The notes beneath the pieces were generated by a model that was given only the letters and a program-made list of their open reading frames with translations, ran no database searches and was not told the DNA's origin. This document shows, in pieces, positions 10,925-21,999 of a stretch of DNA of 64,000 nt (position 1 is its first letter; every line of letters starts with the position of its first letter). This stretch comes from Conus ventricosus (taxonomy: Eukaryota > Mollusca > Gastropoda > Neogastropoda > Conidae), in the NCBI GenBank assembly GCA_018398815.1, contig CM031622.1, forward strand, positions 18,086,181 through 18,150,180, read 5' to 3'. Made by a program: the position numbers and the translations under genes.

Positions 10925-11099
10925 CTTCAAAGTACATAGTAAGACGTTCAGTGTAACAGTCAAAATTTTCCACTGCTGAATTGAATTCGTCAAACATAAG
11001 TATGTTAGCCATTCTGAACAAAAAACAAAAAAACTTCCTTTCAGTTTTAGCAAAACAAGAATTTGACCGGCCCACACAGCTTTCACGCCCTGACACAGT

Positions 11100-13740
11100 G
11101 TTCAGGATCAGGATCAGGATCAGGGGCGTTGTATCAAATACAACTTAGCCTATTTAGGCTTTTTACACCCCTTCTGTATGCATATATCCTTCTTTTTTTT
11201 TTTTTTCGTAACCGTTGGTCCAGTCATAGGCTAGCTCAGACTTATTATCCATCAAATTCATATCTAATTTTTGTTAATAATTCATGTTTATCTATGAGGT
11301 TCTTAAAAACATTAATACTAGGTGCACGTTTGATGTCAAGTGTTAGTTTATTCCAAAAGTTGGTTACTCTATTAGTAAAAGTAAATTTTCTTAAATTCGT
11401 TCTAGAATATTGTTTAAATATCTTATCTTCACTGTTCCTTGTAACATTCTTCTGCGGAGTACAAAAAAAGCATGCTTTATCAACATCATCAATTCCATTA
11501 AATATCTTGTATGCTTGAATCAAGTCTCATCTTATTCTTCTTGCCTTAAGTGTTGGAAGTTGCAGATATTTTAATCTTTCCTGATATGAGTAATCTTATA
11601 TATTATGAATCATTTTGGTTGCTCTTCTTTGTACCTGTTCTAGAGCTTCTGATTGTCTCTTTAGCATTGGATACCATACAGTGTTGCCATATTCAAGAAC
11701 AGGTCTAACTAGTGTCTTATATAATTGCAAAAAAGTGTCCTTTTCCATAATGTAAAGGTTCTTTTTATTATTCCAGTCATTCTGTTAGCCTTATTAATAC
11801 TATTTACAATATGATTGTCAAATAGTAAATTTTTGTCAAAAGTCACACCTAGGTCTTTCTCTTCTTCACATTTAGATACTTTTATTTCCTTGCCCCAATT
11901 TTCATTATATACTCCTTTTGTGGGTTTGTTTTACCAATATGAAGTACTTTACATTTTTCTGCATTAAAATATAGGTTCCAAGTATCAGACCACTGTACTA
12001 ATGTTTCAATATCCTTTTGTAATTCCTTAAGCAATTTTGGAGAGTTATACAGTTTTGTGTCATCTGCAAAGACTTTACATGTACTCTTTAATTCTACAGG
12101 GAGATCATTTATAAACACCGTAAATAATATTGGTCCCAAAATACTGCCTTGTGGTATCCCACTAATAACATCAGCACTATGAGAGAAGGAACTACCAATC
12201 CTTACCTTCTGAGTTCTTTTTGATAAAAAGTCTCTAACCCAACCAAGTATATTTCCTATTATTCCATAAGACTCTAATTTCTTTAAAAGTCTTTCATGTG
12301 GTACTGAATCGAATGCTTTTCTAAAGTCTAAATACAAAACATCTATATTCTCTCCTTTATCTATCTCCTTTGTGAAGTCTTCCATCACTTCTAAAAGTTG
12401 AGTCACACAAGACCTTTTTGCACGAAATCCATGTTGACACTCAGCATATAATTTATTTTCTGTCATATGTTTAATAATAGCCTCTCTAATAAATGATTCT
12501 AAAATTTTGCATATAATGCATGTTAAACTCACTGGTCTATAATTTCCTGGATCTGTTCTTGTACCTTTTTTGAATACTGGAATGACTGTAGCTGTTTTCC
12601 AATCTGAAGGTACTATCATTTCTTTAACAGATTTAGAAAAGAGTATGTAAAGTGGGAAGGCCATTTCCTCGTTTAGCTCTTTTAGTACTCTCGATGGGAT
12701 AGCATCCGGACCACATGCCTTATTAGGGTTTAGAGATTGAAGTTTCTTTTTTATTGCATCCACTGAAATGTCTACATTTTTCTAACACTATGCCTTTTGA
12801 CCTTGAGGCTGGACTTAGAACAGGCATATTTTTAGTATCTTCCCTTGTGAATACACTAGAAAAAAATGTATTCAAAATATCTGCCTTACCTCTATCTGTC
12901 TCCACTGTGTCACCATCCTTAGTCACTAAAGGGCTCACTCCAGTGTTCATCTTTGTTTTCGATTGTACATATCTCCAAAAGGCTTTTGGATTTTGTTTAC
13001 ATTCCTTTGATAACTTCTTTTCAAATTCCTTTTTTGCTTTTCTTATTTTTTTATTACAAGTATTACGTGCTTTAATATAATTTTGATAATCTTTCCCTGC
13101 TTTGTGACTAAGAATCTCTGATACATATTATATTTCTTTTTTTTACAAATTTCATTGTCTTTACATTCATCCACTTTGGTTTCTGTTTTTTATTTTTCTT
13201 AATAATTTGTTTTGGAACGTTGTTTTCTATTAAAGAATTTAAAATACTTTTAATTTCCACCCAGCATTGTTGTTCTACACTAAGATCATTGAGTTTATTC
13301 CAGTCGATCTTCTTCAATTCTTCTTTCATTTGCATAAAATTTCCTCTCTTAAAATTATATGACTGCTTTGATTCTTCTTTCCCTTGCTCCTCTCCAGGTA
13401 CAAAGAGAACATTAAAACCTCATGATCACTTTTGCCTATAGGAGCTAAGTGCTTAATGTCTGATATCATATTTTCATCATTAACAAGTACTAAATCTAGT
13501 ATATTTGATTTTTGTCCCTCCCTGTGTCTTGTTGGTTGTTTCACCATTTGGTTCAGAAATGCATCCTGTAGGTAGTTTATGAACTTTTGACCTCTTTCTC
13601 CAGAGCCAGTACCATGCCAGTCAATATCTGGGAAATTAAAATCTCCAGTAATACAAACATATTTGAATCTTTCTAATCTAATTTGTTTCAGCAACTCAAA
13701 CTGTTGACTGGGCCTAAAGTAAACCGGCGCCATTACAGCT
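11100..13740 (-). mobile_element. CR1-like non-LTR retrotransposon inserted in the Gypsy-1 leader
   Basis: The minus strand carries the C-terminal half of an APE-type endonuclease (about 13330-13733: GDFNFPDIDW; IGKSDHEVL), a linker, an RT domain (11882-12763) and a C-terminal region ending at 11245. Several frame breaks separate these. The 3' end has a short UTR and the tail (TGATCC)n at about 11101-11124. The start is truncated at about 13735, within the endonuclease. The flanks on both sides are Gypsy-1 5' leader (primer site at 13862, gag start at 11012), so it landed there after Gypsy-1. Confidence 0.8.
11882..12763 (-). pseudogene. Reverse transcriptase domain of the CR1-like element
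   Basis: This is a 293-residue open frame with the RT fingers and palm in order: NKACGPDAIPSRVLK, VIPVFKKG, YRPVSLT, QHGFRAKRSC, LYLDFRKAFDSVPH (first catalytic Asp), GIPQGSILGP and VFADDTKL (the ADD catalytic pair), then the thumb WSDTWNLYFNAEKC. All catalytic aspartates are kept. It is only part of the polyprotein, the remainder lying in other frames on either side, so it cannot make a full ORF2 product as it stands. It would have copied the element's RNA at a nicked chromosomal target. Confidence 0.85.
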
Positions 13741-13873
13741 TGCTAACATGAATGAACAACAACCAATATCTCCAAGAACTATCTATCTTGTGAGAATTGA
13801 TATTATTCTACTGAATTCATTTTAAAAAAACTTATGAACTTCCCTGCATGAGTCTTTGAATCCTTGTCGCCAG
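13741..13873 (-). mobile_element. Gypsy-1 5' leader with primer-binding site
   Basis: Directly after the 5' LTR on the minus strand comes CTGGCGACAAGG (13862-13873), a typical Gypsy primer-binding site form. AT-rich leader follows, then breaks off at the CR1 insertion near 13740. Confidence 0.6.
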
Positions 13874-13981
13874 TGTGACATTCTTGCTCGTTGTTAACAC
13901 AACTCTTGAAGTTCGTTCAACCATTTATGCTCGTTCTTGTCTCTCATCTCTCATGCGAGTATCAAAGGCGATCATCCGACA
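13874..13981 (-). mobile_element. 5' LTR of Gypsy-1 (108 bp)
   Basis: On the minus strand it begins TGTCGG and ends GTCACA, followed at once by the primer site. Its first ~70 bp match the truncated 3' LTR at 6547-6617. A length near 100 bp is typical of Mag-like Gypsy elements. Confidence 0.65.
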
Positions 13982-14168
13982 GTTGATATAGTTGTTTGCT
14001 GAGTATCTTCTGGAAGGAGGCATGAAAGACGAGGTCATGAAGTTGGTTAGATATAATTCTCTTTTTCTCTTTTCTTCTTCTTCTTCTTCTCTCCGTAAGG
14101 GCCGGTTCATTTCTGAACGTAAGTGGCCCTGCGTGACGTATCGTTGATTCCGGCCGCGGAAGCTAGGT

Positions 14169-14170
<2 letters not shown>
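13982..14170. other. Spacer between Gypsy-1 and the third non-LTR element
   Basis: Contains a short TCT-rich tract (about 14070-14092). No coding sequence was recognised. Confidence 0.4.
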
Positions 14171-14201
<31 letters not shown>

Positions 14202-17110
14202 TTAAAACTATGTACAGGGCAGTAGGGAGGGTCATGGGGTGCCCACAAGTGGCTGCAGAGCCCTGCTGCCACCGAGTCGTGAGCGGAACATCTCCAGTGA
14301 CGTTGCTGATGTCGTAGAGGTGGGGAGGCTGTTCCAGTCTGAGGTTGTCCTCGGGAAGAAGGTGTTGTTTATTGCCTTGTGGAAATCCTGTTGTTGGTAT
14401 AGCCTTGCTCCTCTTGTTCTTGGTCAGAGTCCCTGATGTAGTTTGCAGGTGAGATTCCAACAAGATTGTGCTTGATCTTGTACAGCATCATTAGTCTATT
14501 CTTTGTTCTTCTTTCTTCCAATGACTCCCATCCTAAGGTGTTGAGCATATTGGTGATAATGCGGGTGTTCTTTCAAAGTAGTTGTTGTGGGTGTATCTGG
14601 CTGCTCTTCTTTGGACAGCTTCGAGTGATTTCTTGTCCTTCTCTTCATGTGGATCCCACACAGTTGACGCGTATTCTAATGTGGGGCGCACCATGGTGGT
14701 ATAGGTTGCTGCTTTAACTTTTGTTGTACATTCTTTAAAGTTGCGCCTCAGGAAGCCCACTGTTTTGTTTCCTTTTGCGGTGATGTTTTTGATGTGGCTG
14801 GTCCATGTTAGGTCATCTGATATGGTAACTCCCAGGTATTTGCTTTCTTTGGTCGTCTCTAGAGCCTGTCCATGGAGGTAGTAGTCGGACACTAGCGGTG
14901 GTTTATTCTTGTCTGCTAGGATGCGGATGATGTTGCATTTACTGGGGTTAAAGTTCATTTGCCACATTTCTTCCCCAGTCTTCAAGTGCGTCCAGGTCTT
15001 TTTGGAGTAGTCTCTGGTCTTGGATTCCTTTAATTTGCTTATAAAGAAGGCTGTCGTCTGCGAAAGTTTTTACTTTTGTGTGTTTCACAACATCAGGAAG
15101 GTCGTTGATGTACAATAGGAAAAGTAGCGGTCCAAGAACAGTGCCTTGGGGTACTCCTGATGTTACTGGGGTGGTAGATGAATATACACCCTCAAGTGCT
15201 ACTTTTTGTTCTCCCTGTCAAAACGATTTGATCCACTTATGTGTGTTTCCTCTAACTCCGTAGGCCTCAAGTTTGTGCATGAGTCGCTGATGTGGCACCT
15301 TGTCGAAGGCCTTGCTGAAATCCAACAAGATTGCGTCTGTTTGGCCTTTAGCAGCAAGGTTTTTGCGATGTCGTGGACGGTCTCTATAAGTTGGGTTTCG
15401 CATGACCTGTATTTCTGAATCCATGCTGTACGTCTGTGAGGATGTTGAAGCTGTCAAGGTGTTGCATGACGCTGCTATGTATGATGTGCTCGAGGAGCTT
15501 GCACATTATTGACGTGAGGGACACAGGCCTGTAGTTTGCTGGCTGGTGGTGATCTCCCTTTTTGAAGATCGGCACTACTAGGGCGTCCTTCCAGTCCTGT
15601 GGTACTTTTCCTTCGTCGAGTGACATTTGGAATAGTTCTGTCAGCACTGGTGCAAGCTCTTCTGCACCATTCTTCAGGATAAAGGCTGGGATGTTGTCTG
15701 GTCCTGTAGCTTTGTCAATCTTTAAGTTTTTCAGGAGCTTCTGGACACCTGCTCTGGTCACAGTGATGGTTTCTGCGGTTGGGTATTTGCTCGCGTCTAT
15801 GTGTGGTATGTTGGTAGTGTCTTCGATGGTGAATACTGACTGAAATTGTTTGTTCAATATTTCAGCTTTATTGACACTGTCACTCTTTAGGAATCCGTTC
15901 TGATCTTTCAGAGGTGCCACCCCTACTGATTCCTGGCCTTTTGTTTTGATGTGGGCCCAGAACTTTTTGGGATTTGCTGTGAAGTCAGCGCTGATGATGT
16001 CTTCAAGGTAAGATCTGTTGGCATTCTTGATTTCATATCGTACCTCGGCTTGCATCCTTTTGTAGCGGTCTATGTCTCTCTTTTTTCTGGTTCTTCTTGC
16101 CTTTTTATGCGCTCGTTGTTTTCTTCTAATGGCCCTTCTTATTGATGTATTAATCCAAGGGTGACTATGTTTGCGAGCCGTAGATTTACTCGGGATTCGA
16201 TTTTCGATGATGACATGTATTTTCTCTTTGAGGTAGGCCCAAAATTTCTCCACATATGTTTTAATTTCTTTGTCTTCTTCTACGTCTCTTGCCAGCTGGT
16301 GAAGATCTTCTTTCATTCCGTTGATGTCGGCCTTCTTCCACAGATAGATTTTTCTTTTTGTTGGCCATGGTCTTTGCGGGGTAAGAGTGGTGTCGTATAA
16401 GACCACGTCGTGGTCGCTCTTGCCAACAGGGGGAAGAGGCTTACAGCGCATCGTGAAGCTCGGGTGGGTGTGTTAAAATAAGATCTAGGGTCGCCTCCTT
16501 TCTGGTGGGGAAATTAACCACTTGTTCCATATCATTGTATGTCACGACGTCAAGAACACACTGACTGACTCGGTGGGGGTACTGACTTCTTTCAATTGAT
16601 GATGTTGTCCAATCAATGTCTGGAGCATTGAAGTCTCCTCCTATTATGAAAATGTTTCTTTTGTTTTTCCTTCTGATTTCTGAAATTTCTGTCTTTGTGC
16701 TTGTTAAGTACTCCTCGTCTGTTCTGTTGCATGGACGGTAATAGGCAGCAATTGTAATTCGCTTCCTACCAGGGCCCAGTTTGAAGTTGCCACTAATTAG
16801 CTCAACCTCCTTGATTTGAAGATGTCGTGCATACCCCGTTTCTCTTTTGCAGCTATTAGCACCCCTCCGTATGCTTGTGTTCCTCGGTCATTTCGATGGA
16901 TTTCGTAGCCAAGGTAGCTTGGGAAAATTTCAGTAGACTTATGTTTGCCTTCTTCCAGCCATGTCTCTGTTCCAAGAATAATGTCCGGATCAGTTGAATC
17001 AATGAGGGCTTCCAGATCTTTCCCTTTGTTTGTTGCGCTGTTGAAATTAATGTTTAGAATTCGGAAGCTTCTCTTGGGTTTGGAGTTTGCAGAGACATTT
17101 GGCGTTTGTT
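14171..17110 (-). mobile_element. Third non-LTR (CR1/Jockey-group) retrotransposon, near full-length ORF2
   Basis: Reading right to left: APE endonuclease from about 17100 (GTETWLEEGKHKS, then GGVLIAAKEKRG at about 16850-16970), the KSDHDVVLYD end at about 16420, a basic linker, then RT (YRPVSLTSIMCKLLEHI; LLDFSKAFDKVPHQRL at about 15300) and the thumb/C-terminus to about 14230. The longest intact frame, 15384-16451, is 355 residues. Breaks occur at about 15384, 15218-14985 and 14530. The 3' end is marked by an uninterrupted run of 30 G on the plus strand (14171-14200) directly after the presumed 3' UTR. It differs in sequence from the copy at 11100-13740, so it belongs to another lineage. 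Confidence 0.8.
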
Positions 17111-17426
17111 TTGGGGGGTGATGTTTTCCCTGGATAACAGATATGTTCCTGTTGAAACTTGGCAGAATTCCGGTTTACAACCTGCTGTGAATGAGAATAT
17201 TGATAACTTAAGACAAATTACAGCTGATTTAGTTCAGGAAAAGATACAATATATAAACACAAAAGAATACATATGTGTTTGTGTTTTAATGAAAAAATCA
17301 GAGAAATGAAGCCGGCATCATATATGTTGGGTTTTTTTTTGTTTAACATTAGAATATTCAGACAAAATATGAATGGACACGCAAAAGAAGGTTTAAGTAA
17401 TGTACTACAAAGTAGATGAGTGAATT
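17111..17426. other. Spacer before the minisatellite
   Basis: AT-rich, with a 67-codon open frame (17106-17309) whose product I do not recognise and which has no supporting splice or start context. Confidence 0.35.
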
Positions 17427-17800
17427 TTCCACCAATTGGTGCATTCATTTGTCCTGTTTTCCACCAATTGGTGCATTCATTTGTCCTGTTTTCCACCATT
17501 GGTGCATTCATTTGTCCTGTTTTCCACCAATTGGTGCATTCATTTGTCCTGTTTTCCCCCAATTGGTGCATTCATTTGTCCTGTTTTCCACCAATTGGTG
17601 CATTCATTTGTCCTGTTTTCCACCAATTGGTGCATTCATTTGTCCTGTTTTTCCACCAATTGGTGCATTCATTTGTCCTGTTTTCCACCAATTGGTGCAT
17701 TCATTTGTCCTGTTTTCCACCAATTGGTGCATTCATTTGTCCTGTTTTCCACCAATTGGTGCATCATGTCCTGTTTCACCCAAATTTGTGCATTCATTTT
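17427..17800 (+). repeat. 32-bp minisatellite, about 12 copies
   Basis: The unit ACCAATTGGTGCATTCATTT + GTCCTGTTTTCC is repeated about twelve times. Most copies are identical; a few differ by one base, and the last two decay. Each unit contains the palindrome CCAATTGG. Because 32 is not a multiple of three, the array is open in all three plus-strand frames, which explains the long spurious frames. Confidence 0.95.
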
Positions 17801-17939
17801 CCTTCTCAGTTACACTGCACTCTGTTTCCTTTTCTTCAAGAATACATGTATTGGTTTTATTGTTTATGTCTGGTAAGGCTTGTGCCTACTCACAGAACAT
17901 TGAAGCCAGTTCATTAGATTTTTTTCTGTCCCATCTTCA

Positions 17940-18630
17940 GTGTCACTTCCGTGGCATTGCATCCATGCCGCTCATTCCAACTCCTTGCCACAACCCCAGC
18001 ACAGCAGTCCACATGGAGCAGTCAATGTGAAGTTGTCATGAGGCAACCCACCAGAGGAGACACTGCACTGCTGCCCAGTCACTTCAGTCAGGGTGTCCAG
18101 TGGTACCTGTTCTGATTTGATGTACACAGGACATCACCAACTAAGTCCACCTACAGACCAGACAACAATAATAATTTTGTCGCAGACCCTGCAAGTGTGA
18201 GATCTCTCCCCCTGGGAGCCACCATGTCCGTCCAAAGTCAGTCCCTGTGAAATGTTGATACAGTGATGCCAACAGAATCAAACTGTGACCAAGGACGTGG
18301 ACAGGCAATTGGAATAGAGGTCATCGTGAGACCATGGCATGGGGGGCCACAGAATTTGAGATATGTTTTGAGTTGATTTATGAGGATTAGGATGATGAAG
18401 ATAATGCTACACATTTCCATTCTAGTCAAAGACTGCATGGACAGAGCTGTGCTCTATGCTTACTTTCATAATATATTCCAGCATCAACCAGGCCCATGAG
18501 ATACAGGCACCTGATGGGTTGTCTGGAGATTACAACAACTCTCCAGAGATGCATCCACTAAGTGGATGAAACCCAACTGTGTGGCCCCAGCCATCCCAAC
18601 TGAGCCCATAGTAAGCTCAAGTCTGAGTAG
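17940..18630 (-). repeat. Dispersed repeat family, copy 2 (inverted)
   Basis: The reverse complement follows 1-620 throughout. Shared words include CATCCACTTAGTGGATG, GGCCTGGTTGATGCTGG, AAATTCTGTGGCC, CTGGGCAGCAGTGCAGTG and CATTGACTGCTCCATGTGGA. It has no internal expansion, unlike copy 3. Confidence 0.75.
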
Positions 18631-18880
18631 AATCTAGCCGAGATAGATTGATTATTTTTCTACTATAATTTACAGTACCATCTTCATCTCCAGATCTACT
18701 TACTTTTATATTCATGTTATTCTTATTACTCATTCTCAACATGAAATTGATGTTTTTGTATGTGTTTAGCATTGAAGCAATAAGAAATCATGTCAAATTC
18801 TTACAGACGGCATTTAAAGGCTTGGTCTTCTATTTGTCATTTTGTTTTATGTTCCCTGAGATGCAAAAATGGCTGATACA

Positions 18881-19600
18881 GAGTGCTGGACAGAAGTTTA
18901 CTGCAAATGTTTACTTCTGCCTGAAATTCAATGTCATGTTTCGTTATTGTGTTTTTATCCTTTGTTTGTAGTAGACTGATAAGGGTTTGCGAGTGCATCA
19001 GGGATTTCAGTGAATTTTGATTTTTGTATCAGAAGGTTATCGCCTTGGTACCAGATAGCTGTTCCAGAATTCTTTAGAATTCATGGATGAGTAGGAATAC
19101 AATCCGCGTCTTGTGAATAATCAGTCTTCTTGGCATAATCTTGTAAAGGAATGTGCACAATAAACATTAATGGACATATATTCATGCAATGACAAATGCA
19201 TGATTAATACGTTATTATACTGAAGTCAGGCTCAAATACTGCTGCGTATTGCAGTGGTTGATAATGGGTGACAATATTCCGGCATCAGCCAGATACGCGA
19301 TCACTTCCCATTGCTCGTCACGGCTGCAGAGTTCTTGCGGTGGTTTGATAAAGGGAAAGACCGGTTCAGGCTGAGTACAGCACCAGTCAAAGAGTCTGTT
19401 TCAAACAATAAGAGAGTGGCCGGGACATTCAAGGGTGTGGGTCAACACCCTAGCCTGAGGTATGACTTGTTTGCTAGGCTGGCTTGGCTGGTTGGTAGGT
19501 TTGTTTGGGTGGTTTTGATTGGTTCGAATAAACGAAAAGTCAACATCCACCGGTCTTGTGAAATGGCCGTGATTTTCCACCTTCACCTGATTTGGTTACA
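18881..19600 (+). mobile_element. 5' LTR of Gypsy-2
   Basis: Aligned by eye with 25875-26493, sharing GGACAGAAGTTTACT, ATTTCAGTGAATT, CGCCTTGGTACCAGAT, GATGAGTAGGAATACAAT, TTAATGGACAT, TGCTCGTCACGGCT and GTGTGGGTCAACACC in order. The end TGGTTACA at 19593-19600 is followed by a weak primer-site-like sequence. The LTRs have diverged noticeably, so this insertion is old. Confidence 0.65.
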
Positions 19601-20116
19601 AAATTGCGGAACATTTCGAGGTAATACAGTGCCAACCTCATTGACTCGGATAGTCTCCTTGGATGTGAAAAGCCACAGCAAGGAAGTTTTAATTTTTTAT
19701 TGAAAATTTTGATCTATGTCTATGGTGCGATTGAGATGGCGGCCAGATCATTGTTCTGCGAAGGAGAGACCTGTAGTTATTCAGCATGAGGAGACTGTCA
19801 TGGCACAGTGATAAATGATGTATTTGATTATTGTGAATTGATATTGTTTGTCTTTTTTGATGAAGGACCACCTGATATGACCCTGTTGATCAGTTGAGCT
19901 TTAGGTGATGCATGGATGGATGTTTGCACTAATTTAGAGTTTAAAGATTGATGTTAGGTATGTGCATAAGTATGTTAGTGAGGGAATTGTTTTTTTTTAG
20001 CCGTTCTTTATCATGAGTATTGATATTTTTAGGATTTCACTTTCCCATTTTGTTTGTGTTCTTGTTTTCTAGTGTATTTTTAGTATATATTTATTCTTCA
20101 AAAAAATTATTGAAAG
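19601..20116. other. Gypsy-2 leader
   Basis: Untranslated leader between the LTR and the gag start. No other feature seen. Confidence 0.4.
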
Positions 20117-21300
20117 ATGGCTGAGGTGACCTTGGACAGTCTTGCTGACGAACTAGCAGCTTTGAAAAGTAATGCTCAGAGGGTAATTATAGCTCCCAAA
20201 GGGAAAAGTCGATCAAGGTATTTTCAGGGACAGGTCACCCAACATGGAAAAGTTTGAGAAGGATATCAAGAATATTTGGTCAAGTAGGGGTCCCAAGAGG
20301 CGGATCAAGGTGAAAAAGTAGATTTATTTATAGCCACTTGAAAAGAATGTGTCAAGAGTGAACTGTTGTGTCACCCCCCGGATGTCACGGATGACCCGAT
20401 GAGCTCTTCAAAATTCTAATAAGGTGTGGGGAGAGCAACGGTCTGTCAGTCAGCTGCTGGGACTTTTTACTCCATCTCCAGAGGGGTTTTGAAGGAGTTA
20501 GGGAGTATTCCCACAGGCTGAACAAAGCCTTTACAGATGTGACAAAGAGGCAGAGGAAAGGGATGCAATGCAGCAGCCGCTGGATCAGAAAATTCTGCGG
20601 ACCTTTTGTGGCGGGTTCTGCCAATGGGCAGTTAAGAAGGCGTCTGAGAGAGCAGACGCACAAAATCCCAAATTCCTCCTTCTTAGAGCTTAGAGATGAG
20701 GCTCTAAGATGGATGGAAGATAGGAGAAAAGGGTGCCACTGAAGCTGTCTCGGCTCAGGCGGAGGCATCTGTCAAGCAAATCCAAGCCATGGAGGCCATT
20801 GTAGAAAAATTAGGAAAAGGAGGGCAGGATGAGACAGATGGAGGAGCAGCTCTGTGCAGAGAAGCGCCCAAGCCACAATCAGGGGGTGCGGCAAGGCAGG
20901 CGGAAATGCCGTTTGCCAGAGGGCGGGAGGCCAATATGTCTGGGGTGCGACAGGCCAGGCCATATTCGCCGAAACTGTCCCGGGTCTGTCGAGGCAGGGA
21001 AACGACATTCCTCAGTAGTGACGAGTCGCACTGCTGAGGGGCAACCTTCCGGCTCACTCAATAAAATCCAGGGGTGTCCATATGCCAAGGTATTGATTAA
21101 TAACAGGAAGTTGATGCCCCTTTTGGACACTGGGTCACAGGTCACCATGATGGGGGAAGGCACATTCAAAAAACTTTTTGGGTGCTCTCCCCCCAAAACC
21201 TGTGGCTGGTTGGCTGCCCAGTCACTGCAGCTAAATGGCTGGACATTCCCCACGAAGGATATTTTGAAGCCGACGTGGGAATCTGGGGCACCACGGTAAG
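20117..21300 (+). pseudogene. Gypsy-2 gag and protease relic
   Basis: It starts at ATG 20117 (MAEVTLDSLADELAALKSN). Broken gag follows, with CHPPDVTDDP (about 20375) and LELRDEALRWMED (about 20685). A CCHC zinc knuckle (CLGCDRPGHIRRNC, about 20938-20980) precedes an aspartic protease active site (LLDTGSQVTMM, about 21122). The knuckle and protease share one open frame (20829-21299), while upstream gag is in several frames. Gag would have formed the particle, and the protease would have cut the polyprotein. Confidence 0.8.
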
Positions 21301-21999
21301 GGGAAAAGGGGAAATTTTGGTGAGGGCCTCTACATCCACATCGGATGTTCCTGTATCTAAAGGGGTGAAAGTGTTGCGGGGGGGTAAAGCCAGATGTCAG
21401 TGCCCCAGTGGGGCAGGGTTTGCACGGGTGGCAGGAAGGGAGTCTGTGTATATCCGCCCCGGGCAGTGGCCCGCCCGCAGAGCAACTGGGGCAGTAAATA
21501 GACCCCTGCAGGGTCAGGAATGTTGATGAGCACTTCCGGACTTCAGTCACAAAGGGTTGCTTGTCCCACCCACGGTAAGCAAGGTCGATGGCAATTGCTT
21601 TTTTTTTCAGGTCATTAATGTCAATGACGAAGGCGTTGTCTTGAGACCCGGGACAAGAGTTGGCACAGTTGCAGCTATTCCAACAAGGAGCTGCCCCCAG
21701 GCAAAGTGTCAAATGGAAGTTAGCTGCAATCAGATCCATGTATCAGTTAATTCCACTGAGACTGATAGAGAGGTACAAGGCGGAGAGTGCCCCGTTAACC
21801 TGGAGGGTTTTAGACTGCACTGACACCAAAGGCAGCAGCTGGAGGAGTTGCTGAAAGCCAATGCGGACCCGTTTTTCGCGATGACTGTGACCTGGGGTAC
21901 ACAGACAGGGTCACGCACAAGATCCGCCCTTTAAAGGGTGGATGTCCCGGTGGCCTCAACCTTTCGGGGATCCCACCAACGCAGTACCAGGAGGTGAAG

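Larger units (their letters stand above)
6790..11012 (-). pseudogene. Gypsy-1 gag-pol relic (Ty3/Gypsy retrotransposon)
   Basis: Reading right to left: a gag N-terminus starts at 11012 (MANILMFDEFNSAVENF). It is cut near 10924 by a CR1 fragment, and gag/protease remnants resume at about 10310. A protease/RT boundary lies at about 9720-10080 (KFYKARTVLYPLALRDKVE). RT remnants follow, including a YLGHRINAEGV motif at about 9200. The RNase H start (MTLSCDASAWA) is at about 8570 and its HADALSRLP end at about 8230. Zinc-finger and core integrase lie at about 7310-7880 (CEACQQ; THGLPDTIVSDNG), and a C-terminal tail runs to about 6810. Many frameshifts and stops show it is dead. The order protease-RT-RNase H-integrase is that of the Metaviridae, and the short LTRs suggest a Mag-like lineage. 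Confidence 0.85.

Noticed and set aside
14171..14200. G-quadruplex regulatory element in the G run
   Set aside because: A homopolymer at a retroelement tail in an assembly with other suspicious runs is weak evidence; there is no gene nearby that it would control.
17106..17309. 67-codon frame next to the third non-LTR element
   Set aside because: No recognisable product, no splice or promoter context, and short enough to arise by chance.
17416..18030. Long overlapping open frames with repeated CIHLSCFPPIGAF-type peptides
   Set aside because: They are the 32-bp minisatellite read in three frames; there is no start context, splice support or non-repetitive domain.
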